A DNA stretch of 64,000 nucleotides from Pseudoluteimonas sp044226035 (GCA_044226035.1 JBGAHT010000001.1:25294-89293), one strand, 5' to 3'; shown: positions 26,434-35,836, counted from the stretch's first letter. The notes: generated by a model not told the origin, from the sequence alone. A program made the numbers and translations.

Positions 26434-29400
26434 GCGGGGAAGCATCGACCGGGGGAATCTCGTTTTCAAGCGCGTCGAGCTGCTGCGTGCGCTCGTCCGG
26501 CGGGCGCGTGCGCGGCGCGACGACGAGGTAGAACGCCGGCACCACGAACAGCGACAGCAGCGTCGACAAGGCCACGCCGAACACCACGACCACGCCGATC
26601 GAGGTGCGGCTGCCGGCGCCTGCGCCGGTGGCGAGCATCAGCGGCAACGCGCCGGCGATCGTCGCGATCGAGGTCATCAGGATCGGGCGCATCCGCGTCA
26701 CCGCGGCATCGAGGATGGCCGCGCGCACCGGCAGGCCGGCGTCGCGCCGCTGGTTGGCGAACTCCACGATCAGGATGCCGTTCTTGGCCGCGAGCCCGAC
26801 CAGCATGACGATGCCGATCTGGCTGAAGAGGTTGAGCGACTTGCCGAACAGCCACAGGCCGAGCAGCGCGCCGAGCACCGCCAGCGGCACGGTGAGCATG
26901 ATCACCAGCGGATGCAGGAAGCTCTCGAACTGCGCCGACAGCACCAGGAACACGATCAGCAGCGCCATCGCGAAGGTGAACAGCACCGCGCCGCCGGACT
27001 GCAGGTATTCGCGCGACTGGCCGCTGTAGTCGACCTGCGCGGTCGCCGGCAGCGTGTCGCGCGCGGTCGCGTTCACCCAGTCGATGGCCTGCCCCAACGT
27101 GTAGCCCGGCGCGAGCCCGGCGGACAGCGTGATCGCGCGCAGGCGGTTGAAGCGGTTGAGGCTGCCGGCCTCGGCGCGTTCCTCCAGCGTGACCAGGTTC
27201 GACAACGGCACCAGCGCGCCGGCGCGGCTGCGCACGTAGAGGTTGTCGATGTCGGCGGGGGCCGCGCGCTCGCCCTGCGCGGCCTGCAGGATCACGTCGT
27301 ATTCCTGGCCCTGGCGCACGAAGGTGGTGACCTTCTGCGAGCCCATCATCGCCTGCAGGGTGTCGCCGATGGCCTGTTCGGTGACGCCCAGGTCCGCGGC
27401 CTTGGCCTGGTCGACGGTCACGTGCAGTTGCGGGCGTGTTTCCTTGTAGTCGGCGTCGACGCCGTACAGGCCGGGGTTCGCCTCCATCTTCGCCTGCAGG
27501 GCATCGCGCCAGCGCACCAGCTGCGCGTATTCCGGGCCTTGCAGCACCACCTGCAACGGCTGGCCGTTGCTGCGCACCAGCCCGGTGCGGATCTGCGGCA
27601 CCGCGCGCACGCCGGGGATCTTCGCCAGATCGCGGCGCACCTCGCCGACCACCTCGTCGGTGCTCTGGCTGCGTTCGTCCCAGGGCTTGAGGATGACGAT
27701 CGCGCGGCCGCTGTTCATGTTCTCGGACGCGCCATAGCTGCCCGGCACGCGGCCGAGCACGCGCTGCATCGGCTGGCCCTCGCCCATGTGCCGCATCAGC
27801 GCGCGTTCCACCTGCTGCATCTGCGCGACGGTGTAATCGTAGCCGGCGCCTTCCGGCCCGGTGACCGACACGCTGAAGGAACCGCGGTCCTCGGTCGGCG
27901 CGAGTTCGCGCGGCACCGCCTTGAACAGCGCGAACGCCAGCGCCAGCGCGGCCAGCATCGTCGCGCCGAACAACCACGGGTGCGAGATGCTGCGGTCGAG
28001 CGCGTTGCGGTAGCCGCGCGCGAGCGCGCGCAGGCGGCGTTCCACCCAGCCGCTGACGCCGGTGCCCGGGTCGTCCGCGGCGCGCCCGTGCGGATGCACC
28101 AGCAGCGAGCCCATCATCGGCGTGAGCGTGAGCGCGACCACGCAGGAAATCGCGACCGCGCCGGCCAGCGCCACCGCGAGCTCGCGGAACAGGCGGCCGT
28201 TGTTGCCTTCGAGGAAGGCGATGGGCAGGAACACCGCGACCAGCACCGCGGTCGTGGCCAGCACCGCGAAACCGACCTGGCGCGTGCCGCGCAGCGCGGC
28301 CAGCGGCGCCGGTTCGCCGAGGTCGGCGCGGCGCTGGATGTTCTCGAGCACGACGATGGCATCGTCGACGACCAGGCCGATCGACAGCACCAGCGCCAGC
28401 AGCGTGAGCAGGTTGATCGAGAAGCCGAACACCAGCAGCGGCAGGAACGCCGCGGTCACGCACACCGGCACCGTCACCGCCGGCACCAGCGCGGAGCGCA
28501 GGCTGCCGAGGAACAGCCAGATCACCACCAGCACCAGCACGATCGCCTCGGCCAGGGTCTTGTAGACCTCGTGCACGGCGACGTCGATGAACACGGTCGC
28601 GTCGTAGGTGACCGCGAGCTTCATCCCGTTCGGCAGCGTGCGGTTGATCCGCTCGATCTCCCTGCGCACGCCCTCGGCGACGGCGAGGTCGTTGGCGGTG
28701 GAGGTCTTGACGATGCCCAGCCCGACCTGCGGATGGCCGTTGGTGCGGTAGTACGCGCGGCGCTCGGCGGAACCGAGTTCCACCTTCGCCACCTCGCCCA
28801 GTTGCACCACGTGGCCGTCGCTGCCGCGGCCGATCGGCAGTCGCGCGAAGTCGGCGGGATCGGAGAAGCTGCGGTCGAGCTGCAGGGTGAAGTCGCGCGC
28901 GTTCGATTCCAGCCGCCCCGCCGGCAGGTCGACGTTGCGCGCGCGCAGCGCGGTTTCGATGTCGCCCACCGTGAGCCCGCGCGCGGCGAGCGCGGCGCGG
29001 TCGATCCAGACCCGCATCGCATAGGCCTGCGCGCCGCCGAACTGCACCTGGGCGACGCCGTCGACCGTCGACAGCTGGTCGACGAGGTAGCGCTGCGCGT
29101 AATCGGTGAGCGCGAGCGTGCCGTCGCTGGACGCGGCCATGCCCGGCGCGCTCAGGTTGAGCCACAGGATCACGTCCGAATCGCTGGAGACCTTGCGCAC
29201 CTGCGGCGGATCGGCGTCGTCGGGCAGCTTGCCGAGGTTGCGGCTGACCGCGTCGCGCACGTCGTTGGCGGCGCTTTCGATGTCGCGGTCGAGGGTGAAC
29301 TCGATGTTGATGCTGGAAACGCCGTTCTCGCTTTCCGAGCGCAGCGTGTCCACGCCCTCGATGCCGGACACCGCGTCCTCCAGCACCTTGGTCACGCGCG

Positions 29401-29581
29401 TTTCCATCACCGCGGCCGAGGCGCCGGTGTAGGTGGTGTTGATCGAGACCACCGGCGGATCGATGTCCGGCAGTTCGCGCAGCGGCAGGCGGGTGAACGC
29501 GATCACGCCGAGCACCACCAGCAACAGGCTGCCGACGGTGGCGAGCACCGGGCGGTGGATGGAGATGTCGGAGATCTTCAT
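26426..29581 (-). CDS. RND efflux pump, inner-membrane subunit (HAE-type)
   Basis: 1051 residues, the normal length of AcrB/MexB-like proton-driven pumps. N-terminal ISDISIHRPVLATVGSLLL helix, periplasmic porter regions, and the TM4 proton-relay pair in SIGLVVDDAIVVLENI; the C-terminal half repeats the fold with SQIGIVMLVGLAAKNGILIVEFAN. The start overlaps the adaptor stop as ATGA. No outer-membrane TolC-like gene is nearby, so it must borrow one. Much longer open frames in this region (up to 2069 codons) are frame shadows and not used. Confidence 0.96.
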   Translation of the reverse strand: MKISDISIHRPVLATVGSLLLVVLGVIAFTRLPLRELPDIDPPVVSINTTYTGASAAVMETRVTKVLEDAVSGIEGVDTLRSESENGVSSINIEFTLDRDIESAANDVRDAVSRNLGKLPDDADPPQVRKVSSDSDVILWLNLSAPGMAASSDGTLALTDYAQRYLVDQLSTVDGVAQVQFGGAQAYAMRVWIDRAALAARGLTVGDIETALRARNVDLPAGRLESNARDFTLQLDRSFSDPADFARLPIGRGSDGHVVQLGEVAKVELGSAERRAYYRTNGHPQVGLGIVKTSTANDLAVAEGVRREIERINRTLPNGMKLAVTYDATVFIDVAVHEVYKTLAEAIVLVLVVIWLFLGSLRSALVPAVTVPVCVTAAFLPLLVFGFSINLLTLLALVLSIGLVVDDAIVVLENIQRRADLGEPAPLAALRGTRQVGFAVLATTAVLVAVFLPIAFLEGNNGRLFRELAVALAGAVAISCVVALTLTPMMGSLLVHPHGRAADDPGTGVSGWVERRLRALARGYRNALDRSISHPWLFGATMLAALALAFALFKAVPRELAPTEDRGSFSVSVTGPEGAGYDYTVAQMQQVERALMRHMGEGQPMQRVLGRVPGSYGASENMNSGRAIVILKPWDERSQSTDEVVGEVRRDLAKIPGVRAVPQIRTGLVRSNGQPLQVVLQGPEYAQLVRWRDALQAKMEANPGLYGVDADYKETRPQLHVTVDQAKAADLGVTEQAIGDTLQAMMGSQKVTTFVRQGQEYDVILQAAQGERAAPADIDNLYVRSRAGALVPLSNLVTLEERAEAGSLNRFNRLRAITLSAGLAPGYTLGQAIDWVNATARDTLPATAQVDYSGQSREYLQSGGAVLFTFAMALLIVFLVLSAQFESFLHPLVIMLTVPLAVLGALLGLWLFGKSLNLFSQIGIVMLVGLAAKNGILIVEFANQRRDAGLPVRAAILDAAVTRMRPILMTSIATIAGALPLMLATGAGAGSRTSIGVVVVFGVALSTLLSLFVVPAFYLVVAPRTRPPDERTQQLDALENEIPPVDASPHA

Positions 29582-30630
29582 TCCGCGGCGGCGGCGCGCG
29601 CGTTCGCGCCGGCTTCGACGACCTTGCTGCCGTCGTGCAGCTTGACGATGCCCTCGACCACGATGCGGTCGCCCGGCTTCAGCCCGGACGCGATTTCGAC
29701 CTTGCCGTCGTGGCGGCTGCCCAGCGTCACCGGCACCAGCGACACGGCGTCGCCCGCACCGACGCGGAACACGCTGGCCTGCGAACCTTCCTGCTGCACC
29801 GCGATTTCCGGCAACACCAGCGCCTGGCGCTCGGGCAGGCGCACCGCGACCCGCAGCAGCATGCCCGCGCGCAGGCGGCCGTCGGGGTTCGGGAGCAGCG
29901 CGCGCACCGCCACCGCGCGGGTGTCCGGATCGACGCGGCTGTCGATGTCGGCGACGGCGCCTTCGAACGCGACGCCGGGCCACGCGTCGCTGCGCGCGGC
30001 GATCGCCTGTCCGCGCGCGAGCGAGGACAGCGCGGATTCGGGCACGGTGAAATCGAGCTTGATGCGCGAATCGTCGTCGAGCGTGGTGATGGTCGTGCCC
30101 GGGCCGACCAGCGCGCCGACGCTGACCCGGCGCAGGCCGAGCACGCCCGCGAACGGCGCGACCAGGGTGCGGTCGGCGACCGCAGCGCGGCGCGCGGCGA
30201 GCGCGGCGGCGGCGGCGTCGCGGTTGGCGCGCAGGGTGTCGAGCTGGCCCTGCGCGATCAGCTGCTGGCGCGCGAGTTCGCTGCCGCGGCGCAGCTGCTG
30301 CTCGGCGTCGCGCAGGGCGGCTTGCGCGGCGTCGACGTCGGCGCGTTGCGCGCTGCTGTTCATGTCCACCAGCAACTGCCCGGCGCGGACCCGTTCGCCG
30401 CTGTCGAACGCCAGCCGCGTCACCACGTCGCTGGCCTTGGCGGTGATCGCCACCGACTCGTTGGCCTGCGCGGTGCCCAGCGCCTCGAGGCTGTCCCGCC
30501 ACGGCTGCGCCGCGATCCGCATCGTGGTCACCGTGGCCGGCGCGTCCTTGCGTTCGCCCTGCTGCGGCTTCGCGCAGGCGGCGAGCAGGACGATGGCGGC
30601 GAGGGTCGGGACAAGGCGGCGGATCGGCAT
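29578..30630 (-). CDS. RND periplasmic adaptor lipoprotein
   Basis: 350 residues from ATG 30630; a TTG six bases upstream is less likely. Lipoprotein signal with lipobox AAC-AK at about residue 20, a coiled-coil hairpin (about 95-165, rich in Ala/Arg/Glu), and lipoyl halves framing VVTRLAFDSGERVRAGQLLV and APFAGVLGLRRVSVGALV. This is the membrane-fusion partner of the RND pump, coupled by 4-bp overlap. No TetR or MarR regulator is next to it; the upstream region abuts cysK, transcribed the other way, with 178 bp between them. Confidence 0.94.
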   Translation of the reverse strand: MPIRRLVPTLAAIVLLAACAKPQQGERKDAPATVTTMRIAAQPWRDSLEALGTAQANESVAITAKASDVVTRLAFDSGERVRAGQLLVDMNSSAQRADVDAAQAALRDAEQQLRRGSELARQQLIAQGQLDTLRANRDAAAAALAARRAAVADRTLVAPFAGVLGLRRVSVGALVGPGTTITTLDDDSRIKLDFTVPESALSSLARGQAIAARSDAWPGVAFEGAVADIDSRVDPDTRAVAVRALLPNPDGRLRAGMLLRVAVRLPERQALVLPEIAVQQEGSQASVFRVGAGDAVSLVPVTLGSRHDGKVEIASGLKPGDRIVVEGIVKLHDGSKVVEAGANARAAAAE

Positions 30631-30808
30631 CGACAAGCGGGCCCGGCGGTGGATTCCCGATTCTAGCGGCGGCGCGCGACCGGCCCATGTGCCATCGGGC
30701 CCGGCCGGGCGCGGTCAACCGCTGGCAAGCGCGTGCGTTACCCGGCACATTGGCCGTTGCGGACGCGGCATCGCGTCTGCCTTTCCGTCCCCCATGCGGA
30801 GCCACGCC

Positions 30809-31768
30809 ATGATCCACGACAGCATCCTCGACACCATCGGCCGCACCCCGGTCGTCCGCCTGCAGCGCATCGCCCCGCCGAACGTGGAGCTCTACGCCAA
30901 GGTGGAATCGTTCAATCCCGGCGGCTCGGTCAAGGACCGCCTCGCCATCGCCATCGTCCTCGACGCCGAGCGCAAGGGCCTGCTCAAGCCTGGCGACACG
31001 ATCATCGAAGCCACCTCCGGCAACACCGGCGTCGCGCTGGCGATGGTCTGCGCCGCGCGCGGCTACAAGTTCGTCGCGGTGATGGCCGATTCGTTCTCGA
31101 TCGAACGGCGCAAGCTGATGCGCGCCTACGGCGCCAAGGTCATCCTCACGCCCGCCGCCGAACGCGGCACCGGCATGGTGCGCCGGGCCGAGGAACTGGC
31201 GAAGAAGCACGGCTGGTTCCTCGCGCGCCAGTTCGAGAACCCGGCGAATCCGGCGTATCACCGGCAAACCACCGCGGCGGAAATCCTGCGCGATTTCGCC
31301 GGGCGCCGGCTGGACCATTTCGTCACCGGCTGGGGCACCGGCGGCACCCTCACCGGCGTCGGCGAAGTGCTCGCGGTCGCGCGCCCGGAGGTGAAGGTGC
31401 ACGCGGCCGAACCCGAGGTCGCGGCGATGCTGCAGGGCAAGGACTGGTCGCCGCACAAGATCCAGGGCTGGACCCCGGATTTCGTGCCTCAGGTGCTGAA
31501 CCGCGACGTCGCCGCGCAGCTGCTGTCGATTTCCGATGCCGACGCCATCGCCACCGCGCGCCGCCTCGCGCAGGAGGAAGGCCTGTTCGTCGGCATTTCC
31601 GCCGGCGCCACCGTCGCCGCCGCGCTGCGCATCGCCGCGCAGGATGCGAAGGACGGCGACGTGATCCTCGCGATGCTGCCCGATACCGGCGAACGCTACT
31701 TCTCCACGCCGCTGTTCGAAGGCGTCAACGACGGCTCCGACGACGAATGGCTGGCGAGTTTGGGGTGA
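30809..31768 (+). CDS. cysK: O-acetylserine sulfhydrylase (cysteine synthase A)
   Basis: 319 residues; PLP enzyme making cysteine from O-acetylserine and sulfide. PLP lysine in FNPGGSVKDRLA, substrate loop EATSGNTGVALA, phosphate loop GWGTGGTLTGVG, C-terminal HKIQGWTPDFVP and ISAGATVAAAL as in CysK. ATG 30809 is preferred; ATG 30794 in frame is also possible. A strong hairpin terminator follows. With cysH it forms the assimilatory sulfur branch, but each gene has its own terminator, so they are probably separate units. Confidence 0.95.
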   Translation: MIHDSILDTIGRTPVVRLQRIAPPNVELYAKVESFNPGGSVKDRLAIAIVLDAERKGLLKPGDTIIEATSGNTGVALAMVCAARGYKFVAVMADSFSIERRKLMRAYGAKVILTPAAERGTGMVRRAEELAKKHGWFLARQFENPANPAYHRQTTAAEILRDFAGRRLDHFVTGWGTGGTLTGVGEVLAVARPEVKVHAAEPEVAAMLQGKDWSPHKIQGWTPDFVPQVLNRDVAAQLLSISDADAIATARRLAQEEGLFVGISAGATVAAALRIAAQDAKDGDVILAMLPDTGERYFSTPLFEGVNDGSDDEWLASLG

Positions 31769-31798
31769 GTTGCGAAAGCCCCTCACCCGCCTTCGGCA

Positions 31799-31824
31799 CC
31801 CTCTCCCCGCTTGCGGGGAGAGGG
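31799..31824. repeat. Palindromic hairpin after cysK
   Basis: Near-perfect inverted repeat ccctctccccgc-tt-gcggggagaggg, a CTCTCCCCGC-type repeat widespread in Xanthomonads. It stands between the cysK stop and the true terminator, and may help stop transcription or protect the mRNA 3' end. Confidence 0.65.
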
Positions 31825-31831
31825 GCAAACA

Positions 31832-31857
31832 AAAACGCCGGCTTGCGCCGGCGTTTT
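31832..31857 (+). terminator. Rho-independent terminator of cysK
   Basis: Stem aaaacgccggc/gccggcgtttt (31832-31842 with 31847-31857), loop ttgc, with T-rich 3' arm. Since A and T arms are symmetric it can act on both strands. A nearly identical copy follows cysH at 32671. Confidence 0.85.
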
Positions 31858-31915
31858 CGCGTCCGGCGGGGCGATGCGGTAAGGTCGCATTCCCCCAGTT
31901 CCGCAGGCTCCACGC

Positions 31916-32647
31916 TTGTCCACGCCGTCCGCCGACCTGATCGCCGCCGCGCGCAACGCCGCAGCGCCGCGCGCGGAACTGAACCGCTGGCTCGCCACTC
32001 TGGATGCGGAAGGCCGCATCGACTGGGCCCTGCGCGAGCTCGATGGCGTGCATGCGCTTTCGACCAGCTTCGGCGCGCAGGCCGCGGTCGCCTTGCACAT
32101 GACCACGCGGCTGCGCCCGGACATCCCGGTCATCCTGGTCGATACCGGCTACCTGTTCCCGGAAACCTATCGCTTCGCCGACGAGCTGGTCCGCCGGCTC
32201 GCGCTCAACCTCAAGGTGTTCCAGCCGACGATGAGCGCGGCGTGGTCGGAAGCGCGCCACGGGCAGCAGTGGACCGAAGGCGTCGAGGGCATCGAGGGCT
32301 ACAACCAGCGGCACAAGGTCGAACCGATGTTCCGCGCGCTGAAGGAACTCGGGGTCGGCACCTGGATCGCCGGGTTGCGGCGCACGCAGGCGGAAAGCCG
32401 CTCGGAGATCGATTTCGCCGAACGCAGCAGCGGGCGCTGGAAGCTGCATCCGATCGCCGACTGGAACGATCGCGACATCGGCGAATACCTCAAGCAGTAC
32501 GACCTGCCCTACCACCCGCTCTGGCACGAAGGCTACGTGTCGATCGGCGACACGCACACCACCCGGCGATGGGAGCCGGGGATGTCCGAGGAGGACACCC
32601 GCTTCTTCGGGCTCAAGCGCGAATGCGGGCTGCACCTGGTGAAGTGA
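31916..32647 (+). CDS. cysH: Phosphoadenylyl-sulfate (PAPS) reductase
   Basis: 243 residues from TTG 31916, the only start that keeps the full N-terminus (VHALSTSFGAQAAVALHM) with little extension. Reduces PAPS to sulfite using thioredoxin. The SFGAQA loop binds PAPS phosphate, and the catalytic Cys is in KRECGLHLVK at the C-terminus. The paired cysteines of APS reductases are absent, so a PAPS type is preferred. No cysJI is in the window. A TTG start suggests moderate translation. Confidence 0.93.
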   Translation: MSTPSADLIAAARNAAAPRAELNRWLATLDAEGRIDWALRELDGVHALSTSFGAQAAVALHMTTRLRPDIPVILVDTGYLFPETYRFADELVRRLALNLKVFQPTMSAAWSEARHGQQWTEGVEGIEGYNQRHKVEPMFRALKELGVGTWIAGLRRTQAESRSEIDFAERSSGRWKLHPIADWNDRDIGEYLKQYDLPYHPLWHEGYVSIGDTHTTRRWEPGMSEEDTRFFGLKRECGLHLVK

Positions 32648-32670
32648 CCGCGTGCGCCGGGCGGTGAACG

Positions 32671-32698
32671 AAAAACGCCGGCTTGCGCCGGCGTTTTT
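32671..32698 (+). terminator. Rho-independent terminator after cysH
   Basis: Stem aaaaacgccggc/gccggcgttttt with loop ttgc, one base pair longer than the cysK copy. It stops plus-strand transcription and, being symmetric, may also act on fba transcription from the opposite side. Confidence 0.85.
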
Positions 32699-32708
32699 GC
32701 TTGCCCGC

Positions 32709-32789
32709 TGTCATCCTGAACGCAGTGAAGGACCTGCTTTTGAGACAAACCGCGAGCAGCAGGTCCTTCGGCTTCGCCTCAGGATGACA
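32709..32789. repeat. Dispersed inverted repeat, TGTCATCCTGA...TCAGGATGACA
   Basis: Perfect outer arms tgtcatcctga / tcaggatgaca, with inner arms aaggacctgct / agcaggtcctt. Same family and length as the element after metK. It sits between the convergent cysH and fba genes. Confidence 0.8.
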
Positions 32790-32799
32790 ACTCGGCGAT

Positions 32800-33810
32800 T
32801 TATGCAGCTTTGGTCCACTGCCCCAGCGCGGCGAGGCCGTTGGCCTTGGCGCGTTCGTACACGGTCTGCTGCGCCTTCGCCCAGTTGCCGGCCATGTCCT
32901 GCGCCCACAACTTCAACGCGGCCTGCTGCATCGCGCGGCCGTAGCTGAAGCTGAGCGGCCACGGGTTCGGGCCCATGCGGTTCATCGCGTCCAGGTGCGC
33001 GGTCGCGGCCTCGTCGCTCTGGCCGCCGGACAGGAACACGATGCCCGGCAGGATCGCCGGCACCGCCGACTTCAGGCACATCAGCGTGCTTTCGGCGACT
33101 TCCTCGACGCTGGCCTGGTCCGGGCAATCCTTGCCGGGCACGACCATCGACGCCTTGAGGATGGTGCCCTCCAGCATCACGTTCTGGTTGTACAGCGCGT
33201 CGAACAGCGAACGCAGCGTGACTTCGGTGACCTCGTAGCAGGTCTCGATGTCGTGGTCGCCGTCCATCAGCACTTCGGGTTCGACCATCGGCACCAGGCC
33301 CTGCTCCTGGCACAGCGCGGCGTAGCGCGCCAGCGCGTGGCAGTTGGCCTCGATGCAGGTGCCCGACGGGATGTCCTCGCCGATGTTGATCACCGCGCGC
33401 CACTTGGCGAAGCGCGCGCCCAGCGCGTAGTACTCCTTCAGGCGGTCGCGCAGGCCGTCGAGGCCTTCGGTCACGACCTCGCCCGGGAAGCCGGCGAGGT
33501 TGTGCGTGCCCTTGTCGACCTTGATGCCCGGGATCATGCCGTGGTCGGCCATGTACTTGGCGAACGGCACGCCGTCCTTGGTCTTCTGGCGGATGGTTTC
33601 GTCGAACAGGATCGCGCCGGAAAGGTATTCGTTGGCGTTCGGCGCGGTCAGCAGCAGCTCGCGGTAGGCGCGGCGGTTTTCCTCGACGTTCTCGATGCCC
33701 ACGCCGGCGAAGCGCTTGGCGCAGGTCGCCGAGGATTCGTCGATGGCGATGATGCCCTTGCCCGGGGCGACCATGGCGCGGGCGGTTTCGGCGAGTTGTT
33801 CGATGCTCAT
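32800..33810 (-). CDS. fba: Fructose-bisphosphate aldolase, class I
   Basis: 336 residues from ATG 33810. Class I aldolase (Schiff-base, metal-free) with motif chain APGKGIIAIDESSATCAKRF, GIIPGIKVDKG-like IPGIKVDKGTHNLAG, EPEVLMDGDHDIE and ILKASMVVPGK with the Schiff-base Lys. It is the eukaryote-like type typical of Xanthomonads. It is the last gene in the gapA-pgk-pyk-fba order on this strand. The upstream side holds a repeat pair and a broken pyk, so it probably has its own promoter. Confidence 0.97.
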   Translation of the reverse strand: MSIEQLAETARAMVAPGKGIIAIDESSATCAKRFAGVGIENVEENRRAYRELLLTAPNANEYLSGAILFDETIRQKTKDGVPFAKYMADHGMIPGIKVDKGTHNLAGFPGEVVTEGLDGLRDRLKEYYALGARFAKWRAVINIGEDIPSGTCIEANCHALARYAALCQEQGLVPMVEPEVLMDGDHDIETCYEVTEVTLRSLFDALYNQNVMLEGTILKASMVVPGKDCPDQASVEEVAESTLMCLKSAVPAILPGIVFLSGGQSDEAATAHLDAMNRMGPNPWPLSFSYGRAMQQAALKLWAQDMAGNWAKAQQTVYERAKANGLAALGQWTKAA

Positions 33811-33881
33811 GGGATGTCCGGGGCGGCGGAAAAGAGGCGGAATTATAGCCTTTCCGGCGATCCGGCCGCTGGCCCGGGAAT

Positions 33882-34023
33882 GTAGCCCGGATAAGGCCGA
33901 AGGCCGCATCCGGGATAGCCGCTTCGAACAGACGTCATGCCCGCGCAGAGCCTGCTCCCGCGAAGGCGTGGGGCGGGCATCCGGTTTTACGGACCCGGAT
34001 GCGCTGCGCTTATCCGGGCTACC
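33882..34023. repeat. Inverted REP pair (GTAGCCCGGATAAGG ... CTTATCCGGGCTAC)
   Basis: Left arm gtagcccggataaggc (33882) plus its hairpin to 33914, and right arm gcttatccgggctac (to about 34022). Between them another hairpin pair is seen (atgcccgc...gcgggcat). Together they form a ~140-bp cruciform-prone spacer between fba and the damaged pyk. Repeats of this GTAGCCCGGAT type are dispersed in many gammaproteobacteria. The damage block starts just beyond its right arm. Confidence 0.75.
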
Positions 34024-34059
34024 ACATCGGAGCGTGTTGAGGATATCGGCTTAGATGAG

Positions 34060-34330
34060 TTACGAGAGCACACGCCAAAAAAAGTCCGTACACCCCAGCA
34101 GCACAAAACGGTTTCTAAAGGCATCTGCGGATTCGATGCGGTAGGTGCGCAGCCAGATGCTGACTGACGCAAAAAATCAGTACGCAAGAAAAAGAACAGC
34201 GCCGTTGAGCGTCGCCACGCCACCAGTTATCTTGTGGATTACGCCAGACGGTATGCTGACTGCGGTCCATAACAGCATGACGGCGAATTGGCCTAAAACG
34301 CCAACAAGCCAATGGTATGCCAAAGCCAAA
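34060..34330 (-). pseudogene. Possible remnant of a small membrane-protein gene
   Basis: Lower GC than the surroundings. On the minus strand, a frame reads LVGVLGQFAVMLLWTAV, continues with VIHKITGGVATLNGAVLFLAY, stops at TGA (34177-34179) and then continues in the same frame with FFASVSIWLRTYRIES and so on to TAA at 34060. A single base change (TGG to TGA) would explain the interruption. No family recognised. It may equally be chance; the low GC suggests an origin unlike that of pyk. Confidence 0.3.
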
Positions 34331-34398
34331 CCGGTTCCGTTAACGCTTGATGAAATTCTTTTTTATCGGCCCGGAAATATCATTCACATGCATATGAT

Positions 34399-35836
34399 TC
34401 ACCACCAGCTCCCCAGCCCTCGACGCCATATTCGCCCACCTGGCAAGCGCGGTGTTGGTCGCGCCAGAGTTTTGTGCTCGCCGCTGGTGAACACCGCGGT
34501 CGCCAGCGCCGAGCAACCCGGCATCGACGGTGCGGACGCTGCCGCGCGGCTTCGCGCGGGGTCTGGCCGCGGCTGTCGTAATCCACGGGAACACGTCGCG
34601 CATCAGCGCCATTACGGCGCGCGCGCCGCCGCGGCGCGAGAACGCATGGATCGGCACGTTGAACGGAACCGCGACGAAGGCGCCGGTGCCGCCGGATTCG
34701 GTCATGCCGCGATCGCGCCCGCGCCGATGTGCTCGGACAGGAACATCGCGGCCATCGCGATGGCCTGGTCGGCACGTTCGGAGTCCACGTTGCGCGACGC
34801 CGAAATCAGTATCGCGCTCGAAGCTGCGCTGGGCGCCAGGCAAATCCGCGCCATCTTTCGACCGCGGCCACCCGGATGCTGGCGGCCCGCGGTTTCCTGC
34901 GACAGCATCACCGCGTCGGTGCCGTCGATCACCGCGTTCGCCACGTCAGCGCCTCCGGCGCGCGTGGGGATCGGGTTCTCGACCATCGACTGCAGCATCT
35001 ACGTCGCGGTGATCACCACCCGCTCGCGCGCCAGCGATTCGCGGATGATGCGCTTCTGCAGGCCCGGCGTTCCACGTCGCCGATCTCCACGCCGAGGTCG
35101 CCGCGCCGACCGCGGTATCAACTGGCGTCGATGATCTCGCCGAGGTTGGCGATGGCCTCGGTGGTCCACCTTCGCTCCAGCGCGGCATCGCTGCCCGCCG
35201 CCTGCAAGCGCGGCGCGCCTCGACGCCTCGGCGGCGTCGCAGCAGAACGACACCTGGTGGAAATCGCGCCGTGCGCGCGGCCACCGCGATCAGTTCGCGG
35301 TCGCGCTGGTGATGGCCCAGGCGACGGCCGCCGCCTGTTGTTCCAGGCCCTTGCGGTCCCGGACAGCCACGCTGTGTTCCAGGCTACGGCGGTGACGATG
35401 CGCTCGCCCTCGACGCCAGTACAAGCCTGCAGGCCGTCGAGCAGCGTCGCCGGCGCGGCGTCGCTGAACTGGGCCAGGCCAACTCTATCCCGCACGGCGT
35501 TCGTCGCCGGGCGGCGCGTCCGCGCGCGCGGTGACGATCCGAAGCGTTCGCCCGCCTTCAGCGCGACCTTGCCCGCGGCGAAGCGCTCGACGGATCTTCG
35601 GCCCCGGCAAGTCGGCGAGATGCCGACCTCGCGGCCAGGCCGAGCGGCGACATAGCGCTACGAACCCGGCGCGCTTCCTGCGCCGACGGATCTCGTGCGA
35701 GTGAAGCCTGACCACGTCGACGCCGGCTTCGAACAGGCGTTCGAGCATGTGCCGGCGGATCGGTCTGGCAGGGCCCAGCGTGGCGAGGATCTTGGTGCGG
35801 CGGCGTTCGGTCGCGCGTCGCCTGCTGTTCGGGCAC
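34399..35836 (-). pseudogene. pyk: Pyruvate kinase, broken by many frameshifts
   Basis: Read piecewise on the minus strand from a GTG at 35836: N-terminus ERRRTKILATLGPA and LERLFEAGVDVVRL, then LADLPGPKI, RGDLGVEIGD, LQKRIIRESLARERVVITAT, then MLQSMVENPIPTRA, DVANAVIDGTDAVMLSQETA, and MTESGG with MALMRDVF and the C-terminus near 34400. The pieces lie in alternating frames, and one in-frame stop arises by a single base change (ACGTAG for ACGCAG). Total length is close to normal (about 480 codons). The enzyme makes pyruvate and ATP from PEP. Real loss is hard to accept for a single-copy glycolytic gene; sequencing or assembly error is a strong alternative. Confidence 0.85.

Noticed and set aside
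26432..31768. A continuous open frame of 1778 codons on the plus strand
   Set aside because: The last 319 codons are cysK; the rest is antisense to the RND pump and adaptor and has no domain or normal composition.
26426..32635. A continuous open frame of 2069 codons on the minus strand
   Set aside because: Only the part from 29581 down encodes a recognisable pump. The upstream part is antisense to cysK and cysH and reads as Arg/Ala/Gly-rich shadow text caused by high GC.
33882..34023. Attachment-site repeats for a mobile element
   Set aside because: The arms are inverted, short and of dispersed REP type; no integrase and no direct repeat of target DNA was seen.
34145..35134. A 329-codon plus-strand frame across the pyk region
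   Set aside because: Apart from its first 80 codons it is antisense to the recognisable pyruvate kinase pieces and has no motif.
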